Shown: in pieces, positions 26,610 to 36,668 of the stretch
Numbering within the stretch: the stretch's first letter is position 1
Layout of the letters: each line of letters opens with the position of its first letter
Assembly: GCA_014695195.1 (NCBI GenBank)
Contig: JACJNW010000011.1
Span: 62,001 to 126,000 of the forward strand
DNA: 64,000 nucleotides
From: Cyanobacteria bacterium FACHB-DQ100
Lineage (GTDB): Bacteria > Cyanobacteriota > Cyanobacteriia > Leptolyngbyales > Leptolyngbyaceae
Direction: 5' to 3'
Made by a program: the position numbers and the translations under genes
Notes under the pieces: model-generated
What the model saw: the letters and a program-made list of their open reading frames with translations, nothing else
The model's database searches: none
Told to the model about the DNA's origin: nothing

Positions 26610-29492
26610 ATGACTGCGACAGAACCCGGTTCCTACAAAAACAGCGTGAACCTGCCCCAGACGAAGTTCGATATGCGTGCGAACGCCGTCAAACGTGAAC
26701 CCGAACTGCAAAAATTCTGGGCAGAGCAGCAAATTTACGAACACCTGTCGCAAGAGAATCCAGGCGAATTGTTTATTCTGCATGACGGGCCGCCCTATGC
26801 AAACGGAGCGCTGCATATCGGTCACGCAATGAATAAAATTCTCAAAGATACGATTAATAAGTATCAGTTACTGAAAGGACGCAAAGTTCGATTTGTGCCG
26901 GGATGGGATTGTCATGGTTTACCGATCGAACTTAAAGTCCTGCAAACTCTCAAGCCCGAAGAACGTCGCCAACTGACTCCGCTCACTTTGCGGCAAAAAG
27001 CGCGAGATTTTGCATTGGATACGGTTGCTCAACAATCCGCCAGCTTTAAGCGCTACGGCGTGTGGGGCGATTGGGAGCATCCTTATTTAACGCTAAAGCC
27101 TGAATACGAAGCGGCTCAAATCGGTGTGTTTGGGCAGATGGTACTGAAGGGCTATATCTATCGCGGATTGAAGCCTGTTCACTGGAGTCCGAGTTCTAAA
27201 ACGGCACTGGCAGAAGCGGAACTCGAATATCCAGAAGGTCATACTTCAAGAAGCTTGTATGCAGCATTTGAAGTGCTGAACTTGTCGAAAGAGTTGCAGA
27301 TGCCGCTTGATCCGTTCTTGGGTGAATTAGGTGTAGCGATCTGGACAACGACTCCTTGGACAATTCCGGCAAACTTAGCGGTGAGTGTGAACCCGGAATT
27401 AGTTTATGCCGTGGTGGAAGTTGGGGAGGATGCGCCTGGACGATTTAAGTATTTGATTGTTGCAAAGGATTTAGTCGATCGCTTATCGGAAGTTCTCGGT
27501 ACAACGCTGGAAGTCAAAGCGACGATGATGGGACGATTGTTAGAGCATTGTACTTATCGTCATCCTTTGTTCGATCGCACCAGCGAAATCGTGATTGGCG
27601 GCGATTATGTCACGACTGAATCGGGTACAGGTTTAGTTCATACGGCTCCCGGTCATGGTCAAGATGACTATCTAGTGGGACAGCGTTATGGATTGCCGAT
27701 TCTGTCTCCGGTTGATGACAATGGCGACTTTACCGAGGAAGCGGGGCAGTTTCAGGGCTTAAACGTATTGGGCGATGGAAATCCTGCGGTGATCGAAGCC
27801 CTAAAAGAAGCACGATCGCTTCTGAAAGAAGAACCGTATCAGCATAAATATCCGTATGATTGGCGCACGAAAAAGCCGACGATCTTCCGCGCCACTGAAC
27901 AATGGTTTGCGTCAGTTGAAGGCTTCCGAGAGGAGGCATTAAAAGCGATCGCCGAGGTAGAGTGGATTCCAGCACAAGGCGAGAATCGGATTACGGCAAT
28001 GGTGGCTGAACGATCGGACTGGTGTATCTCCCGTCAGCGCAGTTGGGGCGTTCCGATTCCGGTGTTTTACGACGAAGAAACCGGAGAGCCGTTATTGAAC
28101 GAAGAAACGATTTCTCATGTGCAAGCCATCATTGCTGAAAAAGGATCGGATGCTTGGTGGGAATTGTCGATCGAAGAGCTTTTACCTGAGAAGTATCACG
28201 GTAAAAAGTACCGCAAAGGCACAGACACAATGGATGTCTGGTTTGATTCTGGATCATCTTGGGCAGCAGTGGTTGAACAGCGTCCAGAGTTGCGCTATCC
28301 GGCTGATATATATCTTGAAGGATCAGATCAACATCGCGGTTGGTTCCAATCGAGCTTGCTGACCAGTGTTGCAACTCAGGGACAAGCACCGTATAAGACT
28401 GTGCTAACGCATGGTTTTACGTTGGATGAACAAGGGCGCAAACAAAGTAAATCTTTGGGGAATGTGGTTGATCCGATGGTGGTGATTGAAGGCGGCAAAA
28501 ACCAACAGCAAGAGCCGCCTTATGGTGCGGATATCTTACGGTTGTGGGTGTCTTCTGTGGATTACACCAATGATGTACCGATCGGTAAAAACATCCTGAA
28601 GCAAATGTCGGATGTGTACCGCAAAATCCGCAACACCGCGAGATTTCTATTGGGGAACTTACACGACTTTGATCCGGAGAAAGATGCAGTTGCATATGAG
28701 AAATTACCGGAACTCGATCGCTATATGCTGCATCGCATTACTGAAGTATTCGACGAGATCCAAGACTCGTTTGAAACTTATCAGTTCTTCCGATTCTTCC
28801 AAACCGTGCAGAACTTCTGTGCTGTAGATTTGTCTAACTTCTATCTCGACATTGCAAAAGATCGGCTGTACATCAGTTCACTCAATGCAGAGCGCCGTCG
28901 GAGTTGTCAGACGGTGTTAGCGATCGCGCTTGAGAACTTAGCGAAAGCGATCGCGCCTGTTCTCTCACACATGGCAGAAGATATCTGGCAGTATCTCCCG
29001 TACAAAACATCTTATAAATCGGTGTTTGAGGCGGGTTGGACTAAGCTTGAGGATCAATGGCGAAATCCAGAGTTAGCCCAGCGTTGGGAGCAGTTACGTG
29101 AACTTCGTGCCGAAGCCAACAAAGTGCTGGAACAAGCGCGAACCGCTAAAGCAATTGGTTCTTCTCTCGAAGCGAAGTTACTGCTGTTTGTCGCGGATTC
29201 AGATTTACGATCGCAACTTCAGTCATTCAATCCATCTGATAGTCTGAGCGGAAATCGCGTGGATGAACTGCGGTATCTATTCATTACTTCGCAGGTTGAG
29301 TTAGTAGATTTAAGCGATCGACTGACTGAAGCAAAATACACCAGTCAAACCGAAGCATTAGGAATTGGTGTAGTGAATGCTGACGGTGGAAAGTGCGATC
29401 GCTGCTGGAACTATTCCACTCATGTGGGCGAATCGAAAGAACATCCATTGTTGTGTGAACGATGTGTCCCGGCGATCGAAGGTCAGTTTTAG
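26610..29492 (+). CDS. ileS: Isoleucyl-tRNA synthetase
   Basis: A 960-residue class Ia synthetase. The HIGH site is PPYANGALHIGHAMNK near residue 60. The central CP1 editing insert spans about 190-400 (TTTPWTIPANLAVSV, GLVHTAPGHGQDDY). The KMSKS loop is KQSKS in GRKQSKSLGN. A C-terminal zinc ribbon carries CDRCW and CERC pairs. It is the ordinary bacterial-type enzyme. I start at ATG 26610; the GTG at 26589 adds seven residues unlike the family. A DUF4160 gene begins 11 bases after the stop. Confidence 0.97.
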   Translation: MTATEPGSYKNSVNLPQTKFDMRANAVKREPELQKFWAEQQIYEHLSQENPGELFILHDGPPYANGALHIGHAMNKILKDTINKYQLLKGRKVRFVPGWDCHGLPIELKVLQTLKPEERRQLTPLTLRQKARDFALDTVAQQSASFKRYGVWGDWEHPYLTLKPEYEAAQIGVFGQMVLKGYIYRGLKPVHWSPSSKTALAEAELEYPEGHTSRSLYAAFEVLNLSKELQMPLDPFLGELGVAIWTTTPWTIPANLAVSVNPELVYAVVEVGEDAPGRFKYLIVAKDLVDRLSEVLGTTLEVKATMMGRLLEHCTYRHPLFDRTSEIVIGGDYVTTESGTGLVHTAPGHGQDDYLVGQRYGLPILSPVDDNGDFTEEAGQFQGLNVLGDGNPAVIEALKEARSLLKEEPYQHKYPYDWRTKKPTIFRATEQWFASVEGFREEALKAIAEVEWIPAQGENRITAMVAERSDWCISRQRSWGVPIPVFYDEETGEPLLNEETISHVQAIIAEKGSDAWWELSIEELLPEKYHGKKYRKGTDTMDVWFDSGSSWAAVVEQRPELRYPADIYLEGSDQHRGWFQSSLLTSVATQGQAPYKTVLTHGFTLDEQGRKQSKSLGNVVDPMVVIEGGKNQQQEPPYGADILRLWVSSVDYTNDVPIGKNILKQMSDVYRKIRNTARFLLGNLHDFDPEKDAVAYEKLPELDRYMLHRITEVFDEIQDSFETYQFFRFFQTVQNFCAVDLSNFYLDIAKDRLYISSLNAERRRSCQTVLAIALENLAKAIAPVLSHMAEDIWQYLPYKTSYKSVFEAGWTKLEDQWRNPELAQRWEQLRELRAEANKVLEQARTAKAIGSSLEAKLLLFVADSDLRSQLQSFNPSDSLSGNRVDELRYLFITSQVELVDLSDRLTEAKYTSQTEALGIGVVNADGGKCDRCWNYSTHVGESKEHPLLCERCVPAIEGQF

Positions 29493-29503
29493 GGTGAGAA
29501 TTG

Positions 29504-29752
29504 ATGCCAGAGATCACAAGATTTTATGGAATCATTATTAAGGTGTTCTTTGGCGATCATCCACCACCGCATTTTCATGCGATTTATGGAGAATATAATG
29601 CTTTGATTAGTATTGAATCTTTGGAGGTGATTGAAGGAGACTTGCCAAATCGGGCTGAAAAATTAGCGATCGAATGGGCTACTCTCTATCAGCAAGACTT
29701 GATACAGATGTGGAATGACCAGGAGTTTCGTAAGCTCCCACCCTTGAAATAG
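29504..29752 (+). CDS. DUF4160 protein, possible toxin-antitoxin partner
   Basis: An 82-residue protein with the DUF4160 signature MPEITRFYGIIIKVFFGDHPPPHFHAIYG (only the first stretch quoted as landmarks: KVFF, HPPPHFH, AIYGE). The His-rich HPPPHFH segment could bind metal. DUF4160 genes are usually followed by a DUF2442 gene, as here; such pairs are often proposed as toxin-antitoxin modules but the biochemical role is not settled. I start at ATG 29504; the TTG three bases upstream is unlikely. It follows ileS closely. Confidence 0.85.
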   Translation: MPEITRFYGIIIKVFFGDHPPPHFHAIYGEYNALISIESLEVIEGDLPNRAEKLAIEWATLYQQDLIQMWNDQEFRKLPPLK

Positions 29753-29766
29753 ATGGAGTTTGCTCA

Positions 29767-30024
29767 ATGAAGTCTCCGAAGATTGTCTCTGCTCAAGCGA
29801 TCGACGATCATACTTTGTCGATTAAATTCTCCAATCACGAAGTCAAGCATTATGACATCTCTAAGCTGTTAGAGAAGCCAATGTTCAAGCCATTAAAAAA
29901 TCCTCACTTCTTCAAGCACTTTAAGGTTGATATAGATGGGTATGGGCTGATGTGGAATGATGAAATTGATATTAGTGAACATGAACTGTGGCAGAACGGC
30001 ATCAGTCAGGCTTCAACAGAGTAG
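29767..30024 (+). CDS. DUF2442 protein, partner of DUF4160
   Basis: An 85-residue DUF2442 protein: HTLSIKFSNHEVKHYDISKLL in the first third, then the family's FKPLKNPHFFKHFKVD block and a C-terminal WNDEIDISEHELW. In paired families the DUF2442 domain often contains a short Xre-like segment; none is obvious here. ATGGAG lies 10 bases before the ATG. It follows the DUF4160 gene by 14 bases and probably shares its transcript. Function is inferred from pairing only. Confidence 0.85.
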   Translation: MKSPKIVSAQAIDDHTLSIKFSNHEVKHYDISKLLEKPMFKPLKNPHFFKHFKVDIDGYGLMWNDEIDISEHELWQNGISQASTE

Positions 30025-30036
30025 CGATTAAATTAA

Positions 30037-30663
30037 TCACTGTTTCTGAAACACGACTGATAGATTGTTGGCAGGCATCGCCACCACTTTGAGTAATCCT
30101 AAATCTTGACTCTTAGCTACATTAACCACATCTTCTAAATTTCTCACACCCCATTCTGGATTTTGTAGCTGTAAGCTTTCATCAAACATCTCATTGCTCG
30201 GTGCAGTATGTTTCCCTTCTTGCTTGTAAGGGCCATACAAATACAAGATTCCACCAGATTGAAGAATTCGATTTGCTCCTGCCATTAGCCCTAAACACGC
30301 TGACCAAGGTGAAATGTGAATCATATTGATATTGACGATCGCCCGAACTGGCTCAGATAATTGCTGCTGTTCGACGCTCCAAACCGCATCACGAGCATCA
30401 ATGTTAATTGGTGCTTCTAAGTTCTCGGCAGGCTCAAACTTACGCCATGCAGAAATACTGGCACGAGCGATCGGGTTTGGATCAGAAGGTTGCCATTTTC
30501 GAGGCGCTAAGCGAGGTGCAAAGAAGACCGCGTGTTCTCCGGTGCCACTAGAGATTTCTAGTACCGTTCCAGAGGGGGGCAAAACCTCAAGTAGAACTTC
30601 TAAAATTGGTTCGCGATTTCGTTGAGTGGCAGGAGCGTATTGGCGATCGTCGGGGACATTCAT
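30037..30663 (-). CDS. DUF938 SAM-dependent methyltransferase
   Basis: A 208-residue class I methyltransferase-fold protein of the DUF938 family. Landmarks: DDRQYAPATQRNREPIL near the N-terminus, the SAM motif VLEISSGTGEHAVFFAP, the downstream WQPSDPNP, and INMIHISPWSAC. The substrate is unknown. It follows the large STAND gene on the same strand after only 9 bases (30664-30672), so it may be cotranscribed with it, or merely sit downstream. It converges on the DUF2442 gene. Confidence 0.88.
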   Translation of the reverse strand: MNVPDDRQYAPATQRNREPILEVLLEVLPPSGTVLEISSGTGEHAVFFAPRLAPRKWQPSDPNPIARASISAWRKFEPAENLEAPINIDARDAVWSVEQQQLSEPVRAIVNINMIHISPWSACLGLMAGANRILQSGGILYLYGPYKQEGKHTAPSNEMFDESLQLQNPEWGVRNLEDVVNVAKSQDLGLLKVVAMPANNLSVVFQKQ

Positions 30664-30672
30664 ATCAAATCC

Positions 30673-33600
30673 TCAAAACCTACAGATATTCTCCTCTATT
30701 GCTCCTAACGCTTTCAATGTAGTTTTCTGGGCATTCGTAATTCCGCTAACATTTGTGATATTCGCACCGTTGTAAGGCTGTGGTTTCTGTAATACTTTCA
30801 CGCATTCTCCGGTTTCAACATTCCACAACCGGACTGTTTGGTCTTCGCTTCCACTGGCAATTCTTGAGCCATCTCCGTTAAATTTCACCGACCAAATCCG
30901 ATCGCGATGCCCCTGTAAAATTTCACACTCCCCGGTTTGGAGATTCCATACTTTTACCGTTTGATCAATTCCGGCGCTGACAACGCGATCGCCGCTTGGA
31001 GAAACCGCAATAGATAGGATTCGATCACTATCCCGAAACACCATTTCACACTGTCCCGATTTCAGATCCCAAATCCTCACGCTTCCATCTTCGCTACCAC
31101 TAACTAACCGTTTTCCGTCCGAACTAAAAACAACAGACATCACTCGACTGGTATGTCCTTGTAAGGTTCTCAAACATTGACCTGTATGCGGATTCCAAAG
31201 ATGAATCAAATGATTTTCTTCACCGCTTGCTAGGAACTCACCATCAGGACTATAAGCGATCGACCAAATTCGACTTTGAGCCGCAAGAATCTGCAAACAC
31301 TCGCCCGTATGAGGATTCCAGAGGCGAATGGTTTGATCAAAGCTACCACTGGCAAGCGTTGTTCCATTCGGACTGAATGCCACCGACCACACCCAATTGG
31401 TATGTCCGCGTAGCACTTTCAAGCATTGATTAGTCGATCGACTCCACACTCGAACCGTGTGATCAAAGCCACCACTCGCAAGCAATTGATCATCTGGACT
31501 AAATTTAACTGTCCAAACCCAGTTTTCATGTCCGTAAAAGCTACTGATACAAGCTCCAGAAGCAACATCCCAAAGATTAACGGTTTGATCTGTGCTTGTG
31601 CTGGCTAGAAATTGATCATCAAAGCTAAACTCAACCGATAAGACAAAGTTGGTATAGCCTTGGAGGGTTTTACAACATTCTCCGGTTTGCGTGTGCCAAA
31701 GTCGAACAGACTGATCAGCGCTACCACTCGCAATCATGTTTCCAGTGGGACTAAACACAGCCGATCGTACTACTCCCCGATGCTGATGCAATGTTCTTAA
31801 GCATTGTCCGGTCGATCGATCCCAAAGCTTAATCGTTTGATCAAAGCTACTACTGAGTATCAGTTGCCCATCTGGGCTAAAGTTCACACATCGAACTTGA
31901 TCTAAATGTCCGGTTAAGGTTCTAACACAGCTTGCAGTTTGAATGTCCCAAAGCTTGATAGTTGCATCCTCGCTGCCCGATGCTAGCATTGTTCCATCGG
32001 GACTAAAGGTAACACCCCTCACTGTGTTTGTATGTCCTTCAATAGTTTTTAGGCATTCTCCAGTCTCTACGCTCCAGAGTTTAATTGTGCGATCGTCACT
32101 ACCACTCGCTAACATTCGACCATCTGGACTAAACGCAACCTTACAAATCCAGTGCTGATGTCCTTCTAGCACTCGGATCAGTTTTCCGGTGTAGAGATCC
32201 CAAAGCCGAATTGTGCGATCGGCGCTGCTGCTCGCAAGAATTGGAGCGGTGGGAGAAACAGCGATCGAAATGACCCAATCTTGATGATCGCTCAGCGTTC
32301 GCCAACATTCGCCTGTTTTGGTACTCCAAATTTTGACGGTATTATCTCCACTTGCTGAGACAATCAAATCCCCCTCTGGACTAAAAGCAATCTCACAGAC
32401 CCAATGTTGATGCCCATCACAGGTTAGTATCTTTTGCCGCTCTAGAACATTCCACAGATGAATTGCCCCAGCCGTATCGCTTGCAGCTAAGGTTGTACCA
32501 TCGGGACTAAATGCAACTGACCAAACATTCCCTAAAGTTTCTGAAAAGACGGATTTCTTTAGCTCTGCATTCGTAAAATTGACGTGATGTAAGTTCACGC
32601 CCTGTAGCTGCGCTTGCCACACTGCCAAACCCGAAAAGTCATACCCAGTCAAATCCGCTCTGAGACAGCACAATAAATTGAGAATGTTACCTGCTGCGTA
32701 TCCAGGGGCACATCCTAGCTGTTGTTGAAGCTTGACCAAGACAGACCTAAACTTTTGTTCTAAATCTGTTGGGCAATGGGTCGGAGCAGTCAAACGATCG
32801 ACCAAGGGCTGCATGATCATCCGAGTTTGACGATCGCGGATATGATCTTCAACGGTTGCTTTGACCAAAGCATGAGATATCAAGAGTTCAAACGTCTCAG
32901 AACATAGTTCTTGAAACACGCGATCGATCAATCGATCAATCACATATTCCATCACGACAGGCTGCTGCGTAAATTTCGCGCCGCGTTTTTCAACAATGGG
33001 TCTTCGCGCCAAAGATGCTAAGGCTTCGATTAACTGTCGTTTGGGAATCGGCGGAACTAGATCTTCAGCTAACTCAGACAGCGAAGTTCCATCGCGATTA
33101 ATTGCAATCCAGTACATAATCTGCTGTTCGAGATGCGATAGGCGATCGAACTGTTCATCTAACAAGTCCGAGATTCCACCAAACACAGTTGTCCCTTGCG
33201 TCAGAAACTCGCTCACATCGCTATCAAACAAATCTTGAATCGTCGAAGCCGCGATTTTCAGCGCCAATGGATTGCCGCTATAAAGATTGATGAATCGTGT
33301 AAATGTGGTTGAACTCGCTTCTAGCTGTTTTGGCTTGAGAAATTCTCCTGCTTCTGTTGGATTCAAACCCTCCAAGCGAAACGATCGCACAAACTGCCCT
33401 TCGAGTGCCGCGACTTCTTTCGGCCTCTCGCGGCTGGTTAACACGAGACAACTTTGATGCACCGTTTCCCCGATGCGGCGAAACAACTCTCCATAACATT
33501 CATACCCGATCGGGTAATGTCCAGCCCGATCGCCGCTCTCTAAAATAGATTCAACGTTATCGAGGATGAGGAGACAGCGCGACGATCGCAAGTAATACAT

Positions 33601-34206
33601 CAATCGAGCCAGTTTTCCATCAACGGTATCGGGTAGCTCGGTTTCTTGTTGCCGCGATAGAAATGGAATCCAATCCGACAAAATCACATCGAGGGGTGGT
33701 GCATCTTGCAGCGATCGCCAAATCACCGCTTCAAACTTTGCTTGTACCTGCTGCGCCAATTTCACAGACAGAGCCGTTTTCCCAATGCCGCCCATGCCCA
33801 AAATCGTCACGAATCGACACTGTTCCTCGGTTAAGGCACGATCGAGGTCTTCTAGCTCTTGAGCACGACCGCAAAATCCCGAAACATCAACTGCCTCGCC
33901 CCAATCTACTAACGCATGGGAAAGCTCCAGCGATCGAATTTCTGTTTGCTGCATTTGGGCACATTGGCGCAGCGCAACGCGGAAATTGCTTTTGGTCACT
34001 CGTTGCCCCAAACGCTCGGATAGAAGCTGCCACAATTGAGCGCCAACTAACTTGATGTAATCCGGATCGTAGTCCTCAGCCGTCGCAATCTGTTCATAAG
34101 TCAGACCCTCCCAAGCACATCGGAACACTACTTCTTGCAGATGAGTCAAGCGATCTTGCTTTAGCACTCGATCCAATACGCAAAGCGCCTCCTCGATCGT
34201 GATCAC
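30673..34206 (-). CDS. STAND (NB-ARC) ATPase with 14 WD40 repeats
   Basis: A 1177-residue signalling protein. Residues 1-90 are an N-terminal helical/HTH-like domain of the type found in cyanobacterial vWA-MoxR-associated proteins. An NB-ARC ATPase follows: Walker A GMGGIGKT at 137-144, Walker B LLILDN at about 212-217 and a sensor LTSRERP. A winged-helix/ARM-like segment covers about 350-545. The C-terminal half holds 14 WD40 repeats ending in recurrent GH/RLW units, enough for two seven-bladed propellers. STAND proteins oligomerise when a repeat domain senses a ligand. The trigger and output are unknown; signalling or defence are both possible. Divergent from the LuxR-type gene, 257 bases away. 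Confidence 0.88.
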   Translation of the reverse strand: MITIEEALCVLDRVLKQDRLTHLQEVVFRCAWEGLTYEQIATAEDYDPDYIKLVGAQLWQLLSERLGQRVTKSNFRVALRQCAQMQQTEIRSLELSHALVDWGEAVDVSGFCGRAQELEDLDRALTEEQCRFVTILGMGGIGKTALSVKLAQQVQAKFEAVIWRSLQDAPPLDVILSDWIPFLSRQQETELPDTVDGKLARLMYYLRSSRCLLILDNVESILESGDRAGHYPIGYECYGELFRRIGETVHQSCLVLTSRERPKEVAALEGQFVRSFRLEGLNPTEAGEFLKPKQLEASSTTFTRFINLYSGNPLALKIAASTIQDLFDSDVSEFLTQGTTVFGGISDLLDEQFDRLSHLEQQIMYWIAINRDGTSLSELAEDLVPPIPKRQLIEALASLARRPIVEKRGAKFTQQPVVMEYVIDRLIDRVFQELCSETFELLISHALVKATVEDHIRDRQTRMIMQPLVDRLTAPTHCPTDLEQKFRSVLVKLQQQLGCAPGYAAGNILNLLCCLRADLTGYDFSGLAVWQAQLQGVNLHHVNFTNAELKKSVFSETLGNVWSVAFSPDGTTLAASDTAGAIHLWNVLERQKILTCDGHQHWVCEIAFSPEGDLIVSASGDNTVKIWSTKTGECWRTLSDHQDWVISIAVSPTAPILASSSADRTIRLWDLYTGKLIRVLEGHQHWICKVAFSPDGRMLASGSDDRTIKLWSVETGECLKTIEGHTNTVRGVTFSPDGTMLASGSEDATIKLWDIQTASCVRTLTGHLDQVRCVNFSPDGQLILSSSFDQTIKLWDRSTGQCLRTLHQHRGVVRSAVFSPTGNMIASGSADQSVRLWHTQTGECCKTLQGYTNFVLSVEFSFDDQFLASTSTDQTVNLWDVASGACISSFYGHENWVWTVKFSPDDQLLASGGFDHTVRVWSRSTNQCLKVLRGHTNWVWSVAFSPNGTTLASGSFDQTIRLWNPHTGECLQILAAQSRIWSIAYSPDGEFLASGEENHLIHLWNPHTGQCLRTLQGHTSRVMSVVFSSDGKRLVSGSEDGSVRIWDLKSGQCEMVFRDSDRILSIAVSPSGDRVVSAGIDQTVKVWNLQTGECEILQGHRDRIWSVKFNGDGSRIASGSEDQTVRLWNVETGECVKVLQKPQPYNGANITNVSGITNAQKTTLKALGAIEENICRF

Positions 34207-34493
34207 GGTAGTTCACCCCCTCTGATTAATCTTTACACTGAGCGATATTTAGCGCTTCAATCACAGTCAGGGAGATTACGAATACTTCCATTTTCTGATG
34301 AATTCAGGCTTGCCGAAATAACGTTTTATAACCTTAAAGTCCTAACCTTTTCATACGGACGCTCGCCGTTCTCTGGCGTATCTTCAGGAGTATCAAGTTG
34401 AGTGCATAAAACGAATGCCCTAACCGTACTCATCTTTATCGGAACTCAGCCAGCCTGATTCCTTTGTCTCTTACCACTCATTCGCCCCTGAAG

Positions 34494-35030
34494 ATGATGA
34501 ATATGCCTCTTAATACCCCTAATGATTTCCTGTTGTCCGTATTAGAAGGTTTAGTAGACGGTATTTTGATTGTGAGTCAGCAAGGTCAATTGCTCTTTGC
34601 AAACACACCCGGAGCCGAGATTTGCCAAAAACTCAGTCCCCATCAGCAATATCCTGCTGAGGTCTGGCGTTCCTGCGAAGCGTTAATCGAAAGTCGTCAA
34701 TGGTACGGCGCTCGTCCACTCTTGATCGAGTCCGAGCTACAGACAGAAAATCACCAAACCTATCGTATCTGCGTTCAGTGGCTGCAATTAGAACAGCCTT
34801 GCTTGCTGGTTCGCTTAGAAGACCAACAGCGATCGCTGCAAAGTCTCGCGGTGACAGAAGCCAAAAAATTCGGTCTCACGCCGCGTGAAGCCGAGGTCTG
34901 GTTTCTCAAACGCTGCAACTTATCGCGAAAAGAAATTGCAGCGCGGTTATTTATCACGATCGACACCGTGAAAAAACACTTAGGAAATATTCAACTGAAG
35001 CGTCAGGCAAACTCGGAAAGCTGGTGCTAA
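34494..35030 (+). CDS. LuxR-type transcription regulator with PAS-like N-terminus
   Basis: A 178-residue protein. Residues about 10-100 look PAS-like (VLEGLVDGILIVSQQGQLLFAN). The C-terminal LuxR/NarL helix-turn-helix is clear: LTPREAEVWFLK, RKEIAARLFITIDTVKKHL. No receiver domain is present, so it is not a classical response regulator. The start is likely the ATG at 34494 or 34497; an upstream TTG at 34464 is less likely. It lies between the divergent STAND gene and the PAS histidine kinase and may link them in one signalling module (inference). Confidence 0.82.
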   Translation: MMNMPLNTPNDFLLSVLEGLVDGILIVSQQGQLLFANTPGAEICQKLSPHQQYPAEVWRSCEALIESRQWYGARPLLIESELQTENHQTYRICVQWLQLEQPCLLVRLEDQQRSLQSLAVTEAKKFGLTPREAEVWFLKRCNLSRKEIAARLFITIDTVKKHLGNIQLKRQANSESWC

Positions 35031-35329
35031 ACATCAAGATTAGGACGATCAAAGCTCCGATTTTCTACACGATCGGGGCTTTTTTTTTATTGGCTTAATT
35101 CTTTAGAACTTTTTTATAGACTTAATTCCAAAGATGTCTAAAGATGAATGTGAAAATCTGCATCATTGACTTACAGTTTTAGTAAATTTAGCTCTTGACA
35201 TCTTTTCTAATAATTCCATTTTTAAATCTCAACTCCTAACAGAGGTAGATGCTTGCCTGCTAAAAACCTCAGACAATTCTACTGACATCTGCCCGCCCCC
35301 TTGATTGAAACTTGCCCCTGTGTCGAACT
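35031..35329. other. Intergenic region between regulator and histidine kinase
   Basis: It begins with the terminator at 35053-35088 and continues AT-rich without a gene. Because of the terminator, the kinase is probably transcribed separately from its own promoter. Confidence 0.5.
35053..35088 (+). terminator. Rho-independent terminator of the LuxR-type gene
   Basis: AGCTCCGAT (35053-35061) pairs with ATCGGGGCT (35072-35080), with one G-T wobble, followed by eight T (35081-35088). It lies 22 bases after the stop. Confidence 0.9.
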
Positions 35330-36652
35330 ATGGAAACGGATTTAACAAGCGAGTATATTCAAACTGTGCAGCAACGCACCCAGACGTTGTATCAAACTAC
35401 ACAGACTGCCGCTCATGAAAGCCCGCACTTGATGCTAGGGTGCTTAGAGGAGTTACAGTCCGCTTTAGAGGAACTGCACGTTGCGGAAGAAGAACTCAGA
35501 CAGCAAAATAAGTCCTTGTTATCGGCTCAGCGCACGATCGAAGCCGAACGGCAACGCTATCAAGAACTATTTGAATTCGCGCCTGATGCTTACGTCGTTA
35601 CAGATCTCTACGGCACTGTACTCGAAGCCAATCGAGCCGCGATCGAATTGTTCAATGTCCCTTATCGCCATCTGATCCAAAACTCTCTCGTTTCCTTTGT
35701 CCACAAAGAGCAGCGATCCGCTTTTCGAGGGGTGCTGAGTCAACTTCTCACGATTCATCGCGTTCAGGAGTGGGAAGTGACGATGTGTGGACAAGACACG
35801 CATTCTATCGATAGTGCCATTACTGTTGAAACGGTGCGCGATTTTCAAGGAAAAGCGATCGCGCTTCGCTGGCTAATTCGCGACGTTACTGCCCGCAAAC
35901 AGAGCGAAGCACAACTGCACAAATTACAACTGCAAAACCTTGAACTCACGGAAATCGATCGCCTAAAAGACCAGTTCATGGCAACGATTTCGCACGAGTT
36001 ACGCACCCCCATGAATGCGATTTTGGGCTTTTCCCATCTGTTGCTGAAGCGTGTCTCCACAATGGAGGATAGCACCCTAGCCTGCATGGCTGATCGCATT
36101 GTTTGCAACAGTCAGCACCTGCTTACTTTGATCGAAGAACTCTTAGACTTCTCGAAACTGAAAGCGAAAAAACTGCAATTGCGAATGACTGAGCTTGATC
36201 TGCTTAAAGTTGCAGACGAAACTGCACAAGAATTACGCCATTTTGCGGAGCAAAAAGGAATTGCACTCAATTTGGACAGCGCTCAACAGGCTTTACCGAT
36301 CGTCAGCGATCCCGTGCGATTGCGGCAGATTATGACCAATTTGCTCTCGAACGCGATTAAATTCACTGAAGCAGGACAAGTCACGCTAGGAGTGTGGGGA
36401 CTCCCCGCAGGACGAGTGCTAATCGTGGTTCAAGATACAGGCATCGGAATTGATCCGGCGGATCAAGAACGAATTTTCCAAGAGTTTTGGCAAGTCAACC
36501 AAACTTCGACCCGCCTGAACGGGGGTACTGGATTGGGGCTTGCGATCGTCCGATCCCTGGTGGAACTGATGCAGGGGAGTCTTTCGATCGAGAGCCAGGT
36601 CGGTCGGGGTACAACCTTTCGGATCGAATTACCGCGTCAATTGAAATATTAA
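35330..36652 (+). CDS. PAS-domain sensor histidine kinase
   Basis: A 440-residue soluble histidine kinase: an N-terminal coiled coil (about 35-75), a PAS domain (about 80-190; ELFEFAPDAYVVTDLYGTVLEAN), a second helical linker, a HisKA domain with the phosphorylated His in ATISHELRTPMNAI, and HATPase_c boxes N (TNLLSNAIKFTE), G1 (VQDTGIGIDP) and G2 (GGTGLGLAIV). No membrane segment is evident, so the signal is cytoplasmic. No response regulator is adjacent; the LuxR-type protein has no receiver. I start at ATG 35330; the TTG at 35312 is unlikely. Confidence 0.9.
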   Translation: METDLTSEYIQTVQQRTQTLYQTTQTAAHESPHLMLGCLEELQSALEELHVAEEELRQQNKSLLSAQRTIEAERQRYQELFEFAPDAYVVTDLYGTVLEANRAAIELFNVPYRHLIQNSLVSFVHKEQRSAFRGVLSQLLTIHRVQEWEVTMCGQDTHSIDSAITVETVRDFQGKAIALRWLIRDVTARKQSEAQLHKLQLQNLELTEIDRLKDQFMATISHELRTPMNAILGFSHLLLKRVSTMEDSTLACMADRIVCNSQHLLTLIEELLDFSKLKAKKLQLRMTELDLLKVADETAQELRHFAEQKGIALNLDSAQQALPIVSDPVRLRQIMTNLLSNAIKFTEAGQVTLGVWGLPAGRVLIVVQDTGIGIDPADQERIFQEFWQVNQTSTRLNGGTGLGLAIVRSLVELMQGSLSIESQVGRGTTFRIELPRQLKY

Positions 36653-36668
36653 GCATTCACCCAAAAAG

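Noticed and set aside
26394-26825. 143-codon leftward frame across the ileS start
   Set aside because: Antisense to ileS and without family likeness; the ileS frame is decisive.
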